Shown in pieces: positions 21,759 through 31,185 of a stretch of 64,000 nucleotides of DNA. Below the pieces are notes generated by a model. That model was not told the DNA's origin, did not search any database, and saw nothing but the letters and a program-made list of their open reading frames with translations. Position numbers and translations under genes: made by a program. Origin of the DNA: an uncultured Pelagibacteraceae bacterium. GTDB lineage: Bacteria; Pseudomonadota; Alphaproteobacteria; Pelagibacterales; Pelagibacteraceae. Location of the stretch: contig CABZCA010000004.1 in the NCBI GenBank assembly GCA_902524115.1, positions 1 to 64,000 of the forward strand, written 5' to 3'. Position 1 is the stretch's first letter; each line of letters opens with the position of its first letter.

Positions 21759-23685
21759 TTTAAGTAAAAATAAAATTATAAGCAGAAGACTTTTTGTTTT
21801 AGTTGTTGCAAAGATTGGGTTGCTAGGGATTGTTACTTCAAGATTATATAATCTTCAAATTTCTGAAAAGCAAAAATATGAAGTTTTATCTGATAAAAAT
21901 AGAATTAGAGAATGGAAAACTCCACCTCAAAGAGGAATAATAACTGATTATTTTAACAATGTTATTGCTGATAATCAAAGAGTTTATCAAGTTCATTTAT
22001 CTCTTGAAGAAGTTTCCAATTTTAATAATTCAATTTTTAAAATTAAAAATATTATAAGTCTTAAAGAGGATGAATTAAAAAAAATATATGAGAAGAAAGA
22101 AAAGTCTAAGCCGTGGGATACTTTAATAATTTCTGAAAATTTATCATGGAAAGAATTTTCTAAATTAAATTTGTACTTGCATGAATTGGAAGGTGCAAAG
22201 CCTGTTTTGTCTACTTCAAGATATTATCCTTATTCTAATGATTTAGTACATGTTATTGGTTATGTAGGTGATGCAACATCTAAAGATATTCAAAATAAAA
22301 AAAAAATAGAAGAAAACTTTGTACCAGGTTTAAAAGTTGGAAAAATTGGTATTGAAAATTCAAAAGATGCTGACTTAATTGGAAATCATGGGACCAAAAG
22401 ATATGAAGTAAACGCATCAGGAAAAAAAATAAGTGAAATTAGTTATAAGAAAGAAACTCAAGGCCAAAATTTAAGAACGACCATAGACATAGAAATTCAA
22501 CAATTGGCTCAAGAATTATTAAAAAATAAGGCAGGCTCAATATGTGTTATGGATATATACACGGGTGAAGTAATTGCCATGGCATCGTCCCCAACCTTCG
22601 ATCCAAATAAGTTTACACATGGAATAAACAATAAAGATTGGAATGAAATTAAAAATAATAAGCTTAGACCTTTGCTAAATAAATCATTATCTGGTTTATA
22701 TTCTCCAGGATCAACTATAAAACCTTTGGTTGCACTTGCTGCGCTAGAATATGGAATAATTGATACAAAGTTTAAAGTAAATTGCAAAGGCCATGATCAT
22801 CCATATGAATTGTATGGAGAAAGATATCATTGTTGGAAAAAAAATGGTCATGGGTTAATGAGTATGAGAAATGCTATTAAACAGTCATGTGATATTTATT
22901 TTTATGAAGTTTCAAGGCTTTTAGGTGTAGATAAGCTCTCACTAATTGCAAAAAGATATGGTCTAGGTTCAAAAGTTTTAGAAGATTTTTTTTCTGAAGA
23001 AAAAAAAGGAATTATCCCCTCAACGAAATGGAAAAAACAAGTTTTAGAACAGTCTTGGTATCTTGGTGAGACTGTAATTACTGGAATAGGACAGGGTTAT
23101 ATTCAGACTACTCCACTTCAATTATGTTTGATGACTGCGCAATTGGCTAACGGAGGTTACAAGATTAAGCCAAATTTAATTTATGATAAAGAAATAGATT
23201 TAGACATAATTAAATCCAAAATTGAAAGCGAAAAAAATAAATCTGTGGGTCATAATATTTTGAAAGATCATGAATTTAAACATTTTGAAAGACTTTACAG
23301 AAATCCAAATAATTTAAAGTTGGTTCTGGATGCAATGTATGGTTCAACAAATGAACAATTTGGAACCTCATTCAGATCTAGACACAAAGAAGATAAGTAT
23401 AAGTTTGCTGGAAAAACTGGAACTTCCCAAGTTAAAAGAATAACTGATCAAGATAGAGAGCTTGATTTAGACCTTGAAGAGATAGAATATAAAAATAGAG
23501 ATCATGCTTTGTTTATTGCATTTACGCCTTATAATAAACCAAGATATTCCCTTAGTGTGTTAATAGAGCATGGAGGATCAGGTAGTAAAGCGGCAGCCCC
23601 ACTAGCAAAAAAATTAATAAAAAAAATTGTAGACAGACATGAATTAAGAGAAAAAATTAGAAAAGATTTAAAAAATATTGCATGA
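21739..23685 (+). CDS. mrdA: Penicillin-binding protein 2 (elongation transpeptidase)
   Basis: Transpeptidase of the elongasome. An N-terminal membrane anchor (about residues 15-35) precedes the dimerisation domain with PPQRGIITDYFNNVIADN. In the transpeptidase domain the active site SxxK is SPGSTIKP, with Ser325. The second motif is SCDIYFYEV and the third is KTGTSQV. The 648 residues match PBP2. RodA follows with a four-base overlap, the usual partnership. Confidence 0.95.
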   Translation: MIKKIGNLSKNKIISRRLFVLVVAKIGLLGIVTSRLYNLQISEKQKYEVLSDKNRIREWKTPPQRGIITDYFNNVIADNQRVYQVHLSLEEVSNFNNSIFKIKNIISLKEDELKKIYEKKEKSKPWDTLIISENLSWKEFSKLNLYLHELEGAKPVLSTSRYYPYSNDLVHVIGYVGDATSKDIQNKKKIEENFVPGLKVGKIGIENSKDADLIGNHGTKRYEVNASGKKISEISYKKETQGQNLRTTIDIEIQQLAQELLKNKAGSICVMDIYTGEVIAMASSPTFDPNKFTHGINNKDWNEIKNNKLRPLLNKSLSGLYSPGSTIKPLVALAALEYGIIDTKFKVNCKGHDHPYELYGERYHCWKKNGHGLMSMRNAIKQSCDIYFYEVSRLLGVDKLSLIAKRYGLGSKVLEDFFSEEKKGIIPSTKWKKQVLEQSWYLGETVITGIGQGYIQTTPLQLCLMTAQLANGGYKIKPNLIYDKEIDLDIIKSKIESEKNKSVGHNILKDHEFKHFERLYRNPNNLKLVLDAMYGSTNEQFGTSFRSRHKEDKYKFAGKTGTSQVKRITDQDRELDLDLEEIEYKNRDHALFIAFTPYNKPRYSLSVLIEHGGSGSKAAAPLAKKLIKKIVDRHELREKIRKDLKNIA

Positions 23686-24812
23686 TACTTTCAACGTCAC
23701 TAAATTCTTCAAGCTATTCATTTTTTGATAAACTGAAGGCTGTTGATTACTTTTTAATAATAATCGTTGCTATAATTGGTTTAATCAGTGTTTTTTCAAT
23801 TTATTCTACAGAAAGTGGGAACTTTTCTTTTTATACTAAAAATCATCTAACTAGATTTATAGTATTTTTTTTTATGTTTTTAGTTCTGTCATTTGTAAGA
23901 GTTTCAGTTTGGTATAGACAGGCATATATTTTTTATATTCTAGGAATTTTACTTTTATTACTTGTAATCTTTTTTGGAATTTCAGTGTCAGGTTCTAAAA
24001 GATGGATAAATTTTTTCATAATGAACCTTCAACCCTCAGAACTTATGAAAATTGCAATAATAGTTTGTTTTGCAAGATATTATCATCGTATTCAAAGCTC
24101 AGATATTCAAAGTTATAAATATTTATTACAACCAATTATACTTTTGTTGATACCTTGCTATTTGGTTATAACTCAACCTGATTTAGGAACAGCAATTTTA
24201 ATAGCAGGAAGTGGGTTGGCTATTATTTGGTTAGCGGGACTTAATTTAAAATACTTTATATATTCAGGATTAATATTATTAGTCTCATTACCTTTTGTAA
24301 TTTCAATTTTAAAACCATATCAAAAATCGAGAATATTAACTTTTTTTAATCCAGACAGAGACCCTTTAGGTGCTGGCTACCAAATAATTCAATCCAAAAT
24401 AGCTATTGGTTCCGGAGGATTGTTAGGCAAAGGTTTCTTACAAGGTACACAAAGTTATCTTGAATTCTTACCTGAAAAACATACTGATTTTATTTTTACT
24501 CTTTTCTCTGAAGAGTTTGGATTTGTTGGTTCAATGGTGCTGATATTATTATACACTTTGTTAATTTATAGAATAATAAGGATTGGTTTTTCTAGTAGAT
24601 CATTTTTTGCAAAACTATACTGTTTTGGTTTTGCATCTGGTTTATTCTTATATATTTTTGTAAATATAGCTATGGTAGTTGGTTTACTGCCAATTGTTGG
24701 AGCACCACTTCCTATCATGTCATACGGAGGATCATCAATGTTATCAATAATGCTTGGTTTAAGTATCGTTATGAGCTGCAAAATTTATAGTCGAGATCCG
24801 ATCGGCAATTAA
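23682..24812 (+). CDS. rodA: Rod shape-determining protein RodA (SEDS glycosyltransferase)
   Basis: SEDS-family peptidoglycan polymerase working with PBP2. The 376 residues hold about ten membrane segments. Family signatures are SGSKRWINFFIMNLQPSELMKIAII, TQPDLGTAILI, FLPEKHTDFIFTLFSEEFGFVGS and PLPIMSYGGSSMLS. The polar N-terminal tail is short. It is the last gene of the shape cluster. Confidence 0.96.
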   Translation: MILSTSLNSSSYSFFDKLKAVDYFLIIIVAIIGLISVFSIYSTESGNFSFYTKNHLTRFIVFFFMFLVLSFVRVSVWYRQAYIFYILGILLLLLVIFFGISVSGSKRWINFFIMNLQPSELMKIAIIVCFARYYHRIQSSDIQSYKYLLQPIILLLIPCYLVITQPDLGTAILIAGSGLAIIWLAGLNLKYFIYSGLILLVSLPFVISILKPYQKSRILTFFNPDRDPLGAGYQIIQSKIAIGSGGLLGKGFLQGTQSYLEFLPEKHTDFIFTLFSEEFGFVGSMVLILLYTLLIYRIIRIGFSSRSFFAKLYCFGFASGLFLYIFVNIAMVVGLLPIVGAPLPIMSYGGSSMLSIMLGLSIVMSCKIYSRDPIGN

Positions 24813-24854
24813 GATAATGTAAACAGTTATCCACCGCGATCAAATAACATCTAT

Positions 24855-24860
24855 TATAAT
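24855..24860 (+). promoter_or_regulatory. Possible -10 element upstream of the DadA-like gene
   Basis: An exact TATAAT lies 27 bases before the GTG at 24887, in a 74-base gap. No good -35 hexamer is seen 16-18 bases upstream, so the call is weak in such A+T-rich DNA. Confidence 0.3.
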
Positions 24861-24886
24861 TTATCCCACCAACTATATTTTTTCTT

Positions 24887-26128
24887 GTGTCAAAAAAAAT
24901 TTTAAAAGTTGGTATAATAGGAGCAGGAATTCAAGGAGTATGTAATGCTCTTTTTCTTCAAAAAAAAGGCTATCAAGTAATTTTGTTCGATAGAGATGAA
25001 CCTGGAAATGCAGCCTCTTATGGTAATGCAGGCCATTTTTCTCCTTATGCATCAGTCCCTTTAAACAGACCAGATATTGTAAGTGATGTTCCATCAATGC
25101 TTATGAGCTCAAGAGGACCTTTGGCACTTAAATGGAATTATGTTCCAAAAATGATCCCTTGGTTTTCAAAATTCTTAATGAATTGTACTAATGATAAAAT
25201 GATGCATACTGCAAAAAATATGCATCAAATTTTAGATCAATCATTACTGGCTTATGATGAACTATTCGAAGAGATAGACCTAGAGGGTTTAGTTGAAAAT
25301 AATGGAATTTTATATGTCTGGAATGAAAAAAATTTAAAAAGTAGAGAATTAGAAATAAAAATTAGAGACGATCTAGGCGTTAAACAACAAGTGGTAAATA
25401 AAAAAGAAATACATGATCTAGAACCAAATTTAAAACCATTTTATCATGGAGGTGTTTTCTATGACTATGCAAGACATGCAAGAAATCCAAAAAAAATATT
25501 AATAAAGCTATTTGAAAATTTTATAAAAAAAGGTGGAAAGTTTTTAAAATTAAATATCCAAGATTTGAATTTTGATGAGGATAAACCTGTTTTAAGATCA
25601 GAAACCCAGAGATTTGTTTTTGATAAATTAGTTATTGCTTGTGGTGCTTTTTCAAAAAAATTAACAGATAAACTTCATGAAAATATTCCACTAGATACTG
25701 AAAGAGGGTATCATGTTCATTTTAAAGGTTTTGATCATTTAATATCTAGACCAGTAGTATATTCTAACAGAGGTTTTGGAATGTCACCGATGGATCAAGG
25801 GTTAAGAGTGGTTGGCACTGTGGAGTTTGGTGGTCTAGAAAATGCTTTATCAAAATCTAGGATCAAAAACTTAATTTTAAATGCAAAGGATATGCTTGAC
25901 GGTTTGCATGAGCATAAAGATGAGTGGTTAGGGTTTAGACCTACACTGCCAGATTTTTTACCAATTATTGGACCATCAAAAAATTATAAAAATGTGTTTT
26001 ACTCATTTGGTCATCATCATTTAGGATGGACTTTAGGTGCAATTTCTGGAAAAATAGTCTCTGGTATGATTGCAAATGAAAATACTAATATGGATTTAAA
26101 ACCTTATAGCTCTATTAGATTTGCCTAA
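24887..26128 (+). CDS. FAD-dependent D-amino-acid dehydrogenase-like oxidoreductase (DadA family)
   Basis: A DAO-family flavoenzyme likely to oxidise an amine or amino acid. The FAD Rossmann motif GIIGAGIQGVCNALFLQKKGYQVILFD is at residues 8-35 and the C-terminus has the FAD-contacting FGHHHLGWTLGAISGKIVS. The central LDTERGYHVHF segment is typical of DadA and hydroxyproline-type dehydrogenases. The start is GTG. Length (413) fits. The true substrate cannot be read from the sequence; D-amino acids, hydroxyproline or other imino acids are all possible. Confidence 0.85.
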   Translation: MSKKILKVGIIGAGIQGVCNALFLQKKGYQVILFDRDEPGNAASYGNAGHFSPYASVPLNRPDIVSDVPSMLMSSRGPLALKWNYVPKMIPWFSKFLMNCTNDKMMHTAKNMHQILDQSLLAYDELFEEIDLEGLVENNGILYVWNEKNLKSRELEIKIRDDLGVKQQVVNKKEIHDLEPNLKPFYHGGVFYDYARHARNPKKILIKLFENFIKKGGKFLKLNIQDLNFDEDKPVLRSETQRFVFDKLVIACGAFSKKLTDKLHENIPLDTERGYHVHFKGFDHLISRPVVYSNRGFGMSPMDQGLRVVGTVEFGGLENALSKSRIKNLILNAKDMLDGLHEHKDEWLGFRPTLPDFLPIIGPSKNYKNVFYSFGHHHLGWTLGAISGKIVSGMIANENTNMDLKPYSSIRFA

Positions 26129-26217
26129 AAATATTTATTGTAGATATAAATATTGAAGGTCTATACAAACAATAAATAACAGATAACCTATAAATAAAAC
26201 AGATTTGTTAAATTTTA

Positions 26218-27123
26218 ATGAAATTAAATAATCCTTTTTATCTTGCGTCTATCTATTTAGTTTTAGCGAGCCTATTTTGGGCTGGAAATTTTGTAGTTGG
26301 AAAAGCAGCAAGCATTATAGATATACCTCCAATATCATTAAATTTTTATAGATGGTTTTCAGCCTGTTTAGTTTTGCTACCCTTTACTTACAAAGAATTA
26401 ATAAATAAGAGAAGAGTAATATTCGATAACATTTTTTTATTTTCAATTTTAGGTTTTTTAGCTGTAACAGTGTTCAATTCTGCTCTTTTTTATTCTTTAA
26501 GACATACGCAAGTTATTACTGGTCTTCTGATGATATCAACAGTTCCAGTCATGATTATATTATTTTCATCTCTACTCAAAATTGAGAAAACAAACTTATT
26601 TCAAATAACAGGAGTATTCTTATCTCTTGCTGGAGTTATGTTTATCATCACAAAAGCAGATTTAAACAATCTTATAAATTTAACATTTAACAGAGGAGAT
26701 ATATTTGCATTAATTGCAATGTTTGCTTGGTCTTTATATTCGACGCTTTTAAAAAAACGTAAATCCGATCTATCCCCAATTGCAACACTACAAGTCGTTA
26801 TTACATGTGGCGTGTTTTTTTTAATTCCAATGTATTATATGGATTATAAACTTGGTAGTGTCATTAAATTTGAAACTTCTTTTTTCCTAGTGTTATTTTA
26901 TGTTGTATTATTCCCAGGAATAATTTCATTTTTATTTTGGATTAAAGGTGTCACACTTATTGGAGCAAATAGATCTGGAGTTTTTTTACATTTGATGCCA
27001 ATTTTTGGTGCAATGATGGCTATGTTTATTTTCAAGGAAAAAATTTTATTTTATCATTTCTTAGGTGCAATTTTTATAATTGCTGGTATTACAATCTCGA
27101 ATAAAAAAACACAAAATGCTTAA
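26218..27123 (+). CDS. EamA-family (DMT superfamily) transporter
   Basis: Inner-membrane carrier with about ten hydrophobic helices in two EamA repeats. The first begins LVLASLFWAGNFVVGKAASI and the second GDIFALIAMFAWSLYSTLLKK. The 301 residues are typical. Such proteins usually export or import metabolites or amino acids; the substrate is unknown. The next gene's likely start lies in its last codons. It is one of three EamA genes in the window. Confidence 0.9.
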   Translation: MKLNNPFYLASIYLVLASLFWAGNFVVGKAASIIDIPPISLNFYRWFSACLVLLPFTYKELINKRRVIFDNIFLFSILGFLAVTVFNSALFYSLRHTQVITGLLMISTVPVMIILFSSLLKIEKTNLFQITGVFLSLAGVMFIITKADLNNLINLTFNRGDIFALIAMFAWSLYSTLLKKRKSDLSPIATLQVVITCGVFFLIPMYYMDYKLGSVIKFETSFFLVLFYVVLFPGIISFLFWIKGVTLIGANRSGVFLHLMPIFGAMMAMFIFKEKILFYHFLGAIFIIAGITISNKKTQNA

Positions 27124-28066
27124 GGTGGCCATTTTAGACGATTATCAAAACGTTGCTCAAGAATTTATAGATTTGAAAAATCTTTCATCAAAGTTTGATA
27201 TTGAGATTTTTAGCGAATCTTTTGAAAATGAAGACGATGCTATTGAAAAATTAAAAGAATTTGAAGCTCTGCTTATCATGAGGGAGAGAACTATAATAAG
27301 TTCAAATCTCATTAAAAATTTAAAAAAACTCAAATATATTTCAACAAGTGGAATGAGAAATAAAGCAATAGATCTAGAGGCAGCAAAGAAAGCAAAAATT
27401 ATTGTTACTGGAACTGAAATTAATTCAAATCCAACATGCGAGTTAACATGGGCTTTAATCTTAGGCCTTGCAAGGAATATTAAAGTTGAGGTTGATAATA
27501 TGTATCAAGGTTATTGGCAGACAACGGTAGGCATTGAATTAAAAGGTAAAATTTTAGGAGTTATTGGTTTAGGAAAAGTTGGATCTCAGGTTGCTAAAAT
27601 AGCAAAAGCTTTTGGCATGCAAGTTATGGCATGGAGTGAAAATTTAAGTCTAGATAAGTGTAAAGAACTTGATGTTTTGCCCTCTAGCAAAGAGGATCTT
27701 ATTCAAAACTCTGACTTTATTTCAATTCATGTTCAGGGAGGTGCAAGATACAAGGATTGTATAAAGCTTGCTGAATTTGATAAAATGAAAAAATCTGCAT
27801 TTCTAATTAATACTTCAAGAGGTCCGATTGTAAACGAAGACGATTTAATTATAGCTCTGTCAACTAATGTAATTGCTGGAGCTGGTATCGATGTTTATGA
27901 TAAAGAACCTTTACCCAGTGGTCATAAATTGAGATTTGTGTCTAACGCACTTTTGCTTCCGCACGTAGGCTATGTCACAGCTGAAAATTATTCTATTTTC
28001 TATACACAAATGATCGAGAATTTAGAAGCCTGTGTTGCTGGTAAGCCTATTCGAGAAATAAAGTAA
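27116..28066 (+). CDS. D-isomer-specific 2-hydroxyacid dehydrogenase (NAD)
   Basis: Reduces or oxidises a 2-oxo/2-hydroxyacid pair. The NAD motif is GLGKVGSQVAKIAKAFGMQV. The catalytic Arg is in NTSRGPIVNEDDL, the Glu in DVYDKEPLP and the His in LLPHVGYVT. The ORF track begins at 27080, but MLKVAILDDYQNVA at 27116 is the expected N-terminus and gives an 8-base overlap with the transporter. About 316 residues. The substrate is uncertain; phosphoglycerate dehydrogenase-like and hydroxypyruvate/glyoxylate reductase roles are possible. Confidence 0.88.
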   Translation: MLKVAILDDYQNVAQEFIDLKNLSSKFDIEIFSESFENEDDAIEKLKEFEALLIMRERTIISSNLIKNLKKLKYISTSGMRNKAIDLEAAKKAKIIVTGTEINSNPTCELTWALILGLARNIKVEVDNMYQGYWQTTVGIELKGKILGVIGLGKVGSQVAKIAKAFGMQVMAWSENLSLDKCKELDVLPSSKEDLIQNSDFISIHVQGGARYKDCIKLAEFDKMKKSAFLINTSRGPIVNEDDLIIALSTNVIAGAGIDVYDKEPLPSGHKLRFVSNALLLPHVGYVTAENYSIFYTQMIENLEACVAGKPIREIK

Positions 28067-28067
28067 A

Positions 28068-28973
28068 GTGGAATTACCAGTTGTAAATCACCCTGATTAT
28101 GAAGCAAAAATTGGTGATGATAATAAATTTCCAATTAAAAAGTTTGGTGAATTAGCAAGTTTTCTTAAAAAAGAAAAGGTAGTTGAGAAGTTTTATAAAC
28201 CTGATCCATGCTCAGTAGATACACTAAAAGAAGTTCACTCAGAGGAGTATATTTTAAAAATTAAAAATAAAACATTAGAGCAAAGATTAGTTAAAAAAAT
28301 AGGTTTCCCTTTAGTTGATAGTGTGGTCAGAAGATCTTTAGTTGCAACAGGCGGAACCGTATTAGCCTCTAAATTAGCAATTAATTATGGAATAGCTTGT
28401 AATACAGCTGGTGGAAGTCATCATGCTATTTATGACGAGGGAGCAGGTTTTTGTGTTTTTAATGATGTGGCTGTTGCTGCAAAATATCTTTTGAATAGAG
28501 GGTTGGCTAACAAAATCCTAATAGTTGATTTAGATGTTCATCAAGGTAATGGAAATTCAGAAATATTTAAAAATGAAAATAACGTTTTTACATTTAGTAT
28601 GCATACAAAAGTCAATTATCCACCAATTAAATCCAAAAGTGATCTGGACATTGAGCTTGAACAAAACATGGAAGATGATGAGTATTTAGATATTTTAAAA
28701 AAAAATTTAATTTTTCTAAACGATTTTAATTTTGATTTTGTTTTTTATATCGCAGGTGTTGATATTCACTTAGATGATAGATTAGGTAAGTTGTGTATTA
28801 CTGACAAAGGAATTAATAAAAGAGACGAGATGGTTATTAGAAACTTTTTTATAAGAAGAGTTCCTATTTGTGGAGTTTTAGGTGGTGGCTACAATAAAGA
28901 CTTTAAAAAACTTATTGAATTACATGCAAGTTTGCATAAAAATTGTGCTAAATATTTAAATGACAAAAAATAA
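28068..28973 (+). CDS. Histone deacetylase-family (acetoin utilisation/acetylpolyamine amidohydrolase-like) metal hydrolase
   Basis: Zinc-dependent deacetylase of the class II HDAC-like bacterial family. Visible hallmarks are the double His GGSHHAIYDEGAGFCVFNDVAVAA, the metal site DLDVHQGNGN and the later AGVDIHLDDRLG and GVLGGGYN. It starts at GTG 28068, one base after the previous stop, and has 301 residues. Its 3' end overlaps msrB. Bacterial members deacetylate polyamines, small molecules or proteins; which one applies here is not visible. Confidence 0.88.
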   Translation: MELPVVNHPDYEAKIGDDNKFPIKKFGELASFLKKEKVVEKFYKPDPCSVDTLKEVHSEEYILKIKNKTLEQRLVKKIGFPLVDSVVRRSLVATGGTVLASKLAINYGIACNTAGGSHHAIYDEGAGFCVFNDVAVAAKYLLNRGLANKILIVDLDVHQGNGNSEIFKNENNVFTFSMHTKVNYPPIKSKSDLDIELEQNMEDDEYLDILKKNLIFLNDFNFDFVFYIAGVDIHLDDRLGKLCITDKGINKRDEMVIRNFFIRRVPICGVLGGGYNKDFKKLIELHASLHKNCAKYLNDKK

Positions 28974-29328
28974 TCCAAATTTAACTCATCAACAAAATAA
29001 AGTATTATTTGACGAAGCAACAGAGCCACCAGGTTCAAGCGAACTTAATTTTGAAAAGAGAGAGGGAAGTTATCATTGTGCAAACTGTGGAGTGAAATTG
29101 TTTGACTCTAATTCAAAGTATGAAAGTGGCTCTGGTTGGCCATCATTTTATGAGTCTCTACCTGATGCATTTGAAACTACAACAGATTATCATATCGGTT
29201 ATGCCAGAACCGAGTACCATTGCAAGAATTGTGGAGGACATCATGGCCATATATTTGATGATGGCCCACAACCAACAGGAAAAAGATATTGTAATAATGG
29301 AGTTTGCTTAGTTTTTAAACCTAAATAA
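28960..29328 (+). CDS. msrB: Peptide-methionine (R)-S-oxide reductase MsrB
   Basis: Reduces methionine-R-sulfoxide in damaged proteins. The two CxxC zinc pairs (HCANCG and HCKNCG) are present, with SGSGWPSF, and GHHGHIFDDGPQPTGKRYC carries the catalytic Cys. After that Cys the usual NSxxL reads NNGVCL, so a second Cys lies nearby and the common Ser is Gly. Its 122 residues are slightly short. It overlaps the end of the deacetylase gene. Confidence 0.93.
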   Translation: MTKNNPNLTHQQNKVLFDEATEPPGSSELNFEKREGSYHCANCGVKLFDSNSKYESGSGWPSFYESLPDAFETTTDYHIGYARTEYHCKNCGGHHGHIFDDGPQPTGKRYCNNGVCLVFKPK

Positions 29329-29341
29329 TTGATTTCAAATT

Positions 29342-30577
29342 ATGAATATAATTGAAATACAAAACAAGATCATCTCTGAAAAAATCAAGTTAAAAAATAA
29401 GTCGAAAAATTATTTAAGTAATTTTAAAAATATTGAGCAATATATCAAAAAAGAAGTTGAGTTAATTAAACGTTTTGAGAATTCGATTATCCCAGAAATA
29501 GAATTTAAAAATATTTTAATTGAAAATGAAAGGACTATTAATGAGAAGGTTCTGAAACGTGGTTGTGTAATAATTAGAAACGTTTTTGCTGAAAAAAAAA
29601 TGAAAGATCTTGATAAAAATCTAGATCAATATGTTTTAGAAAACAATTATTTTGAAGATCAAAAAAAAAAAATAGGTATAGACAAATATTTCAGTGATCT
29701 CAAATCAGGAAAACCTCAAATTTTTGGATTGTATTGGTCTAAAGCACAATCAGAAATTAGACACTCTCAAGAAATGGAAAAGGTTAAAAAATGGCTAAAT
29801 AATCTTTGGAATTATAAGTATAAGGATAAAAGTGTTTTTGATCCAAATAAAGAACTTGTATACGCGGATCGAGTAAGAAGAAGAGAACCAGGAGACGATA
29901 CATTGGGGTTATCACCACATTGCGATGCTGGATCGATTGAAAGATGGACTGATAATGCATATCAAAAAATTTATAAGAATATTTTTTCAGATAATTTCGA
30001 AAATTATAATCCGTTTGATGCAAAATATAGAGATGAAACAATTGAATTTGAGTCACCTGCGGTAGCGCATGTATTTAGAACATTCCAAGGATGGACAGCC
30101 TTAACAGAGCAAGGTCCAAATGATGGAACTTTACAATTAATTCCTATCGCTAAAGGAATGGCATATGTTTTAACAAGAGCTTTATTAGATGATGTGCCTG
30201 AAAACGAGCTATGTGGTTCAAAAGCTGGGAAAGCTTTATCAGTAAATGAAAAATATCATAGCTTATTGTTAGAAGGTTTAATTTCAATTCCAAAAATGTA
30301 TCCTGGAGATACTATTTGGTGGCACCCCGATGTTGTACATGCTGTTGAGGAAAAACATATGGGTAAAACCTTTTCAAATGTTATTTATGTAGGAGCAACT
30401 CCATACTGTAAAAAAAATATTGATTACATAAAAAAACAATCGAAAAAATTTATTGAAGGTAAAAGTCCACCAGATTTTGCTGCTGAGGATTACGAAATTA
30501 ATTATAAAGGAAGAATTAAAATTAATGATTTAAGTGAATTAGCAAAAAAACAATTAGGTTTAATTGATTGGAATTAA
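29342..30577 (+). CDS. DUF1479 family putative Fe(II)/2-oxoglutarate dioxygenase (YbiU-like)
   Basis: A 411-residue protein of the DUF1479 family, structurally related to 2OG oxygenases. The iron ligands are plausible in SPHCDAGSIERW (HxD) and in WWHPDVVHAVE near residue 340. GWTALTEQGPNDGTLQLIPI is the family hallmark. The N-terminal 60 residues are a lysine-rich helical stretch. The substrate is unknown for the whole family. It is probably the last gene of the 24.9-30.6 kb run, since the next gene is convergent and begins one base after its end. Confidence 0.85.
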   Translation: MNIIEIQNKIISEKIKLKNKSKNYLSNFKNIEQYIKKEVELIKRFENSIIPEIEFKNILIENERTINEKVLKRGCVIIRNVFAEKKMKDLDKNLDQYVLENNYFEDQKKKIGIDKYFSDLKSGKPQIFGLYWSKAQSEIRHSQEMEKVKKWLNNLWNYKYKDKSVFDPNKELVYADRVRRREPGDDTLGLSPHCDAGSIERWTDNAYQKIYKNIFSDNFENYNPFDAKYRDETIEFESPAVAHVFRTFQGWTALTEQGPNDGTLQLIPIAKGMAYVLTRALLDDVPENELCGSKAGKALSVNEKYHSLLLEGLISIPKMYPGDTIWWHPDVVHAVEEKHMGKTFSNVIYVGATPYCKKNIDYIKKQSKKFIEGKSPPDFAAEDYEINYKGRIKINDLSELAKKQLGLIDWN

Positions 30578-30578
30578 T

Positions 30579-30833
30579 TTACTTTAAAGATGCTTCTAAA
30601 GTACCATTTTTTTCTAGGTCTCTAAGTTCTTGATAACCACCAATATGCTCATCGTTAAAAAAGATTTGAGGAATTGTACGTTTTCCATTTGCTTTTTTAA
30701 TCATTTCATCTCTTAAATCTGGACCAGTTGATACATCAATCACTTTATATTCAAGATTATTTCTATTCAGTAATCTTTTTGCAGCATCACAAAAGGCGCA
30801 CATTGGGCCTGAATACATAGTTATATTTTTCAT
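30579..30833 (-). CDS. grxC: Glutaredoxin 3
   Basis: Small thiol-disulfide oxidoreductase. The active site is CAFC at residues 12-15. The cis-Pro segment GKRTIPQIFFNDEHIGGYQEL binds glutathione. The 84 residues match glutaredoxin 3. The first Cys is followed by Ala-Phe instead of the common Pro-Tyr. It lies 28 bases after the small DUF2805-like gene on the same strand. Confidence 0.94.
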   Translation of the reverse strand: MKNITMYSGPMCAFCDAAKRLLNRNNLEYKVIDVSTGPDLRDEMIKKANGKRTIPQIFFNDEHIGGYQELRDLEKNGTLEASLK

Positions 30834-30861
30834 ACTTTAGATATAATTATATTTTGCTAAT

Positions 30862-31161
30862 TTACCAGTTAAGAATTTCATTTTTCTTAATTTTTACTCT
30901 TATTTGTTTTCTTGAATATTCAAATTTTTTTCTATGTTTAATACTTTGTGAATTTACTCTTTTTCTCCATAACCTAAAAGACGAGGGTTTAAGATTTCCT
31001 CTCATTATCTTAATAACGTCAGCTTCAGTTTTTCCTGTTTTTTTTTCTATTTCCTCAAATGTAATTCTGTCAGCCCATGCTGCCCATATAACCCAGTCTG
31101 GACTTCCTGGTTTTGGTTCAGGGTTTTTGACTTTAGTTGTAGGCCTGTGACTTTTTTTCAT
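30862..31161 (-). CDS. Small DUF2805 / TIGR03643-type conserved protein
   Basis: A 99-residue, very basic protein. The middle segment WVIWAAWADRITFEEIEKKTGKTEADVIKIMR is a recognisable conserved block (helix-turn-helix-like), followed by a Lys/Arg-rich tail SSFRLWRKRVN. Function is unknown. The HTH-like pattern and basic charge suggest nucleic-acid binding, which is inference only. The plus-strand ORF over the same bases is a shadow. Confidence 0.82.
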   Translation of the reverse strand: MKKSHRPTTKVKNPEPKPGSPDWVIWAAWADRITFEEIEKKTGKTEADVIKIMRGNLKPSSFRLWRKRVNSQSIKHRKKFEYSRKQIRVKIKKNEILNW

Positions 31162-31185
31162 AGATTTTTCAGTAAAACTCTAAAT

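Noticed and set aside
29102-29311. Plus-strand ORF of 69 residues inside msrB.
   Set aside because: Shifted frame of a clearly real MsrB coding region.
30854-31150. Plus-strand ORF of 98 residues.
   Set aside because: It is the mirror of the minus-strand DUF2805-like gene, whose product has a recognisable conserved block; the plus product is only hydrophobic low-complexity sequence.
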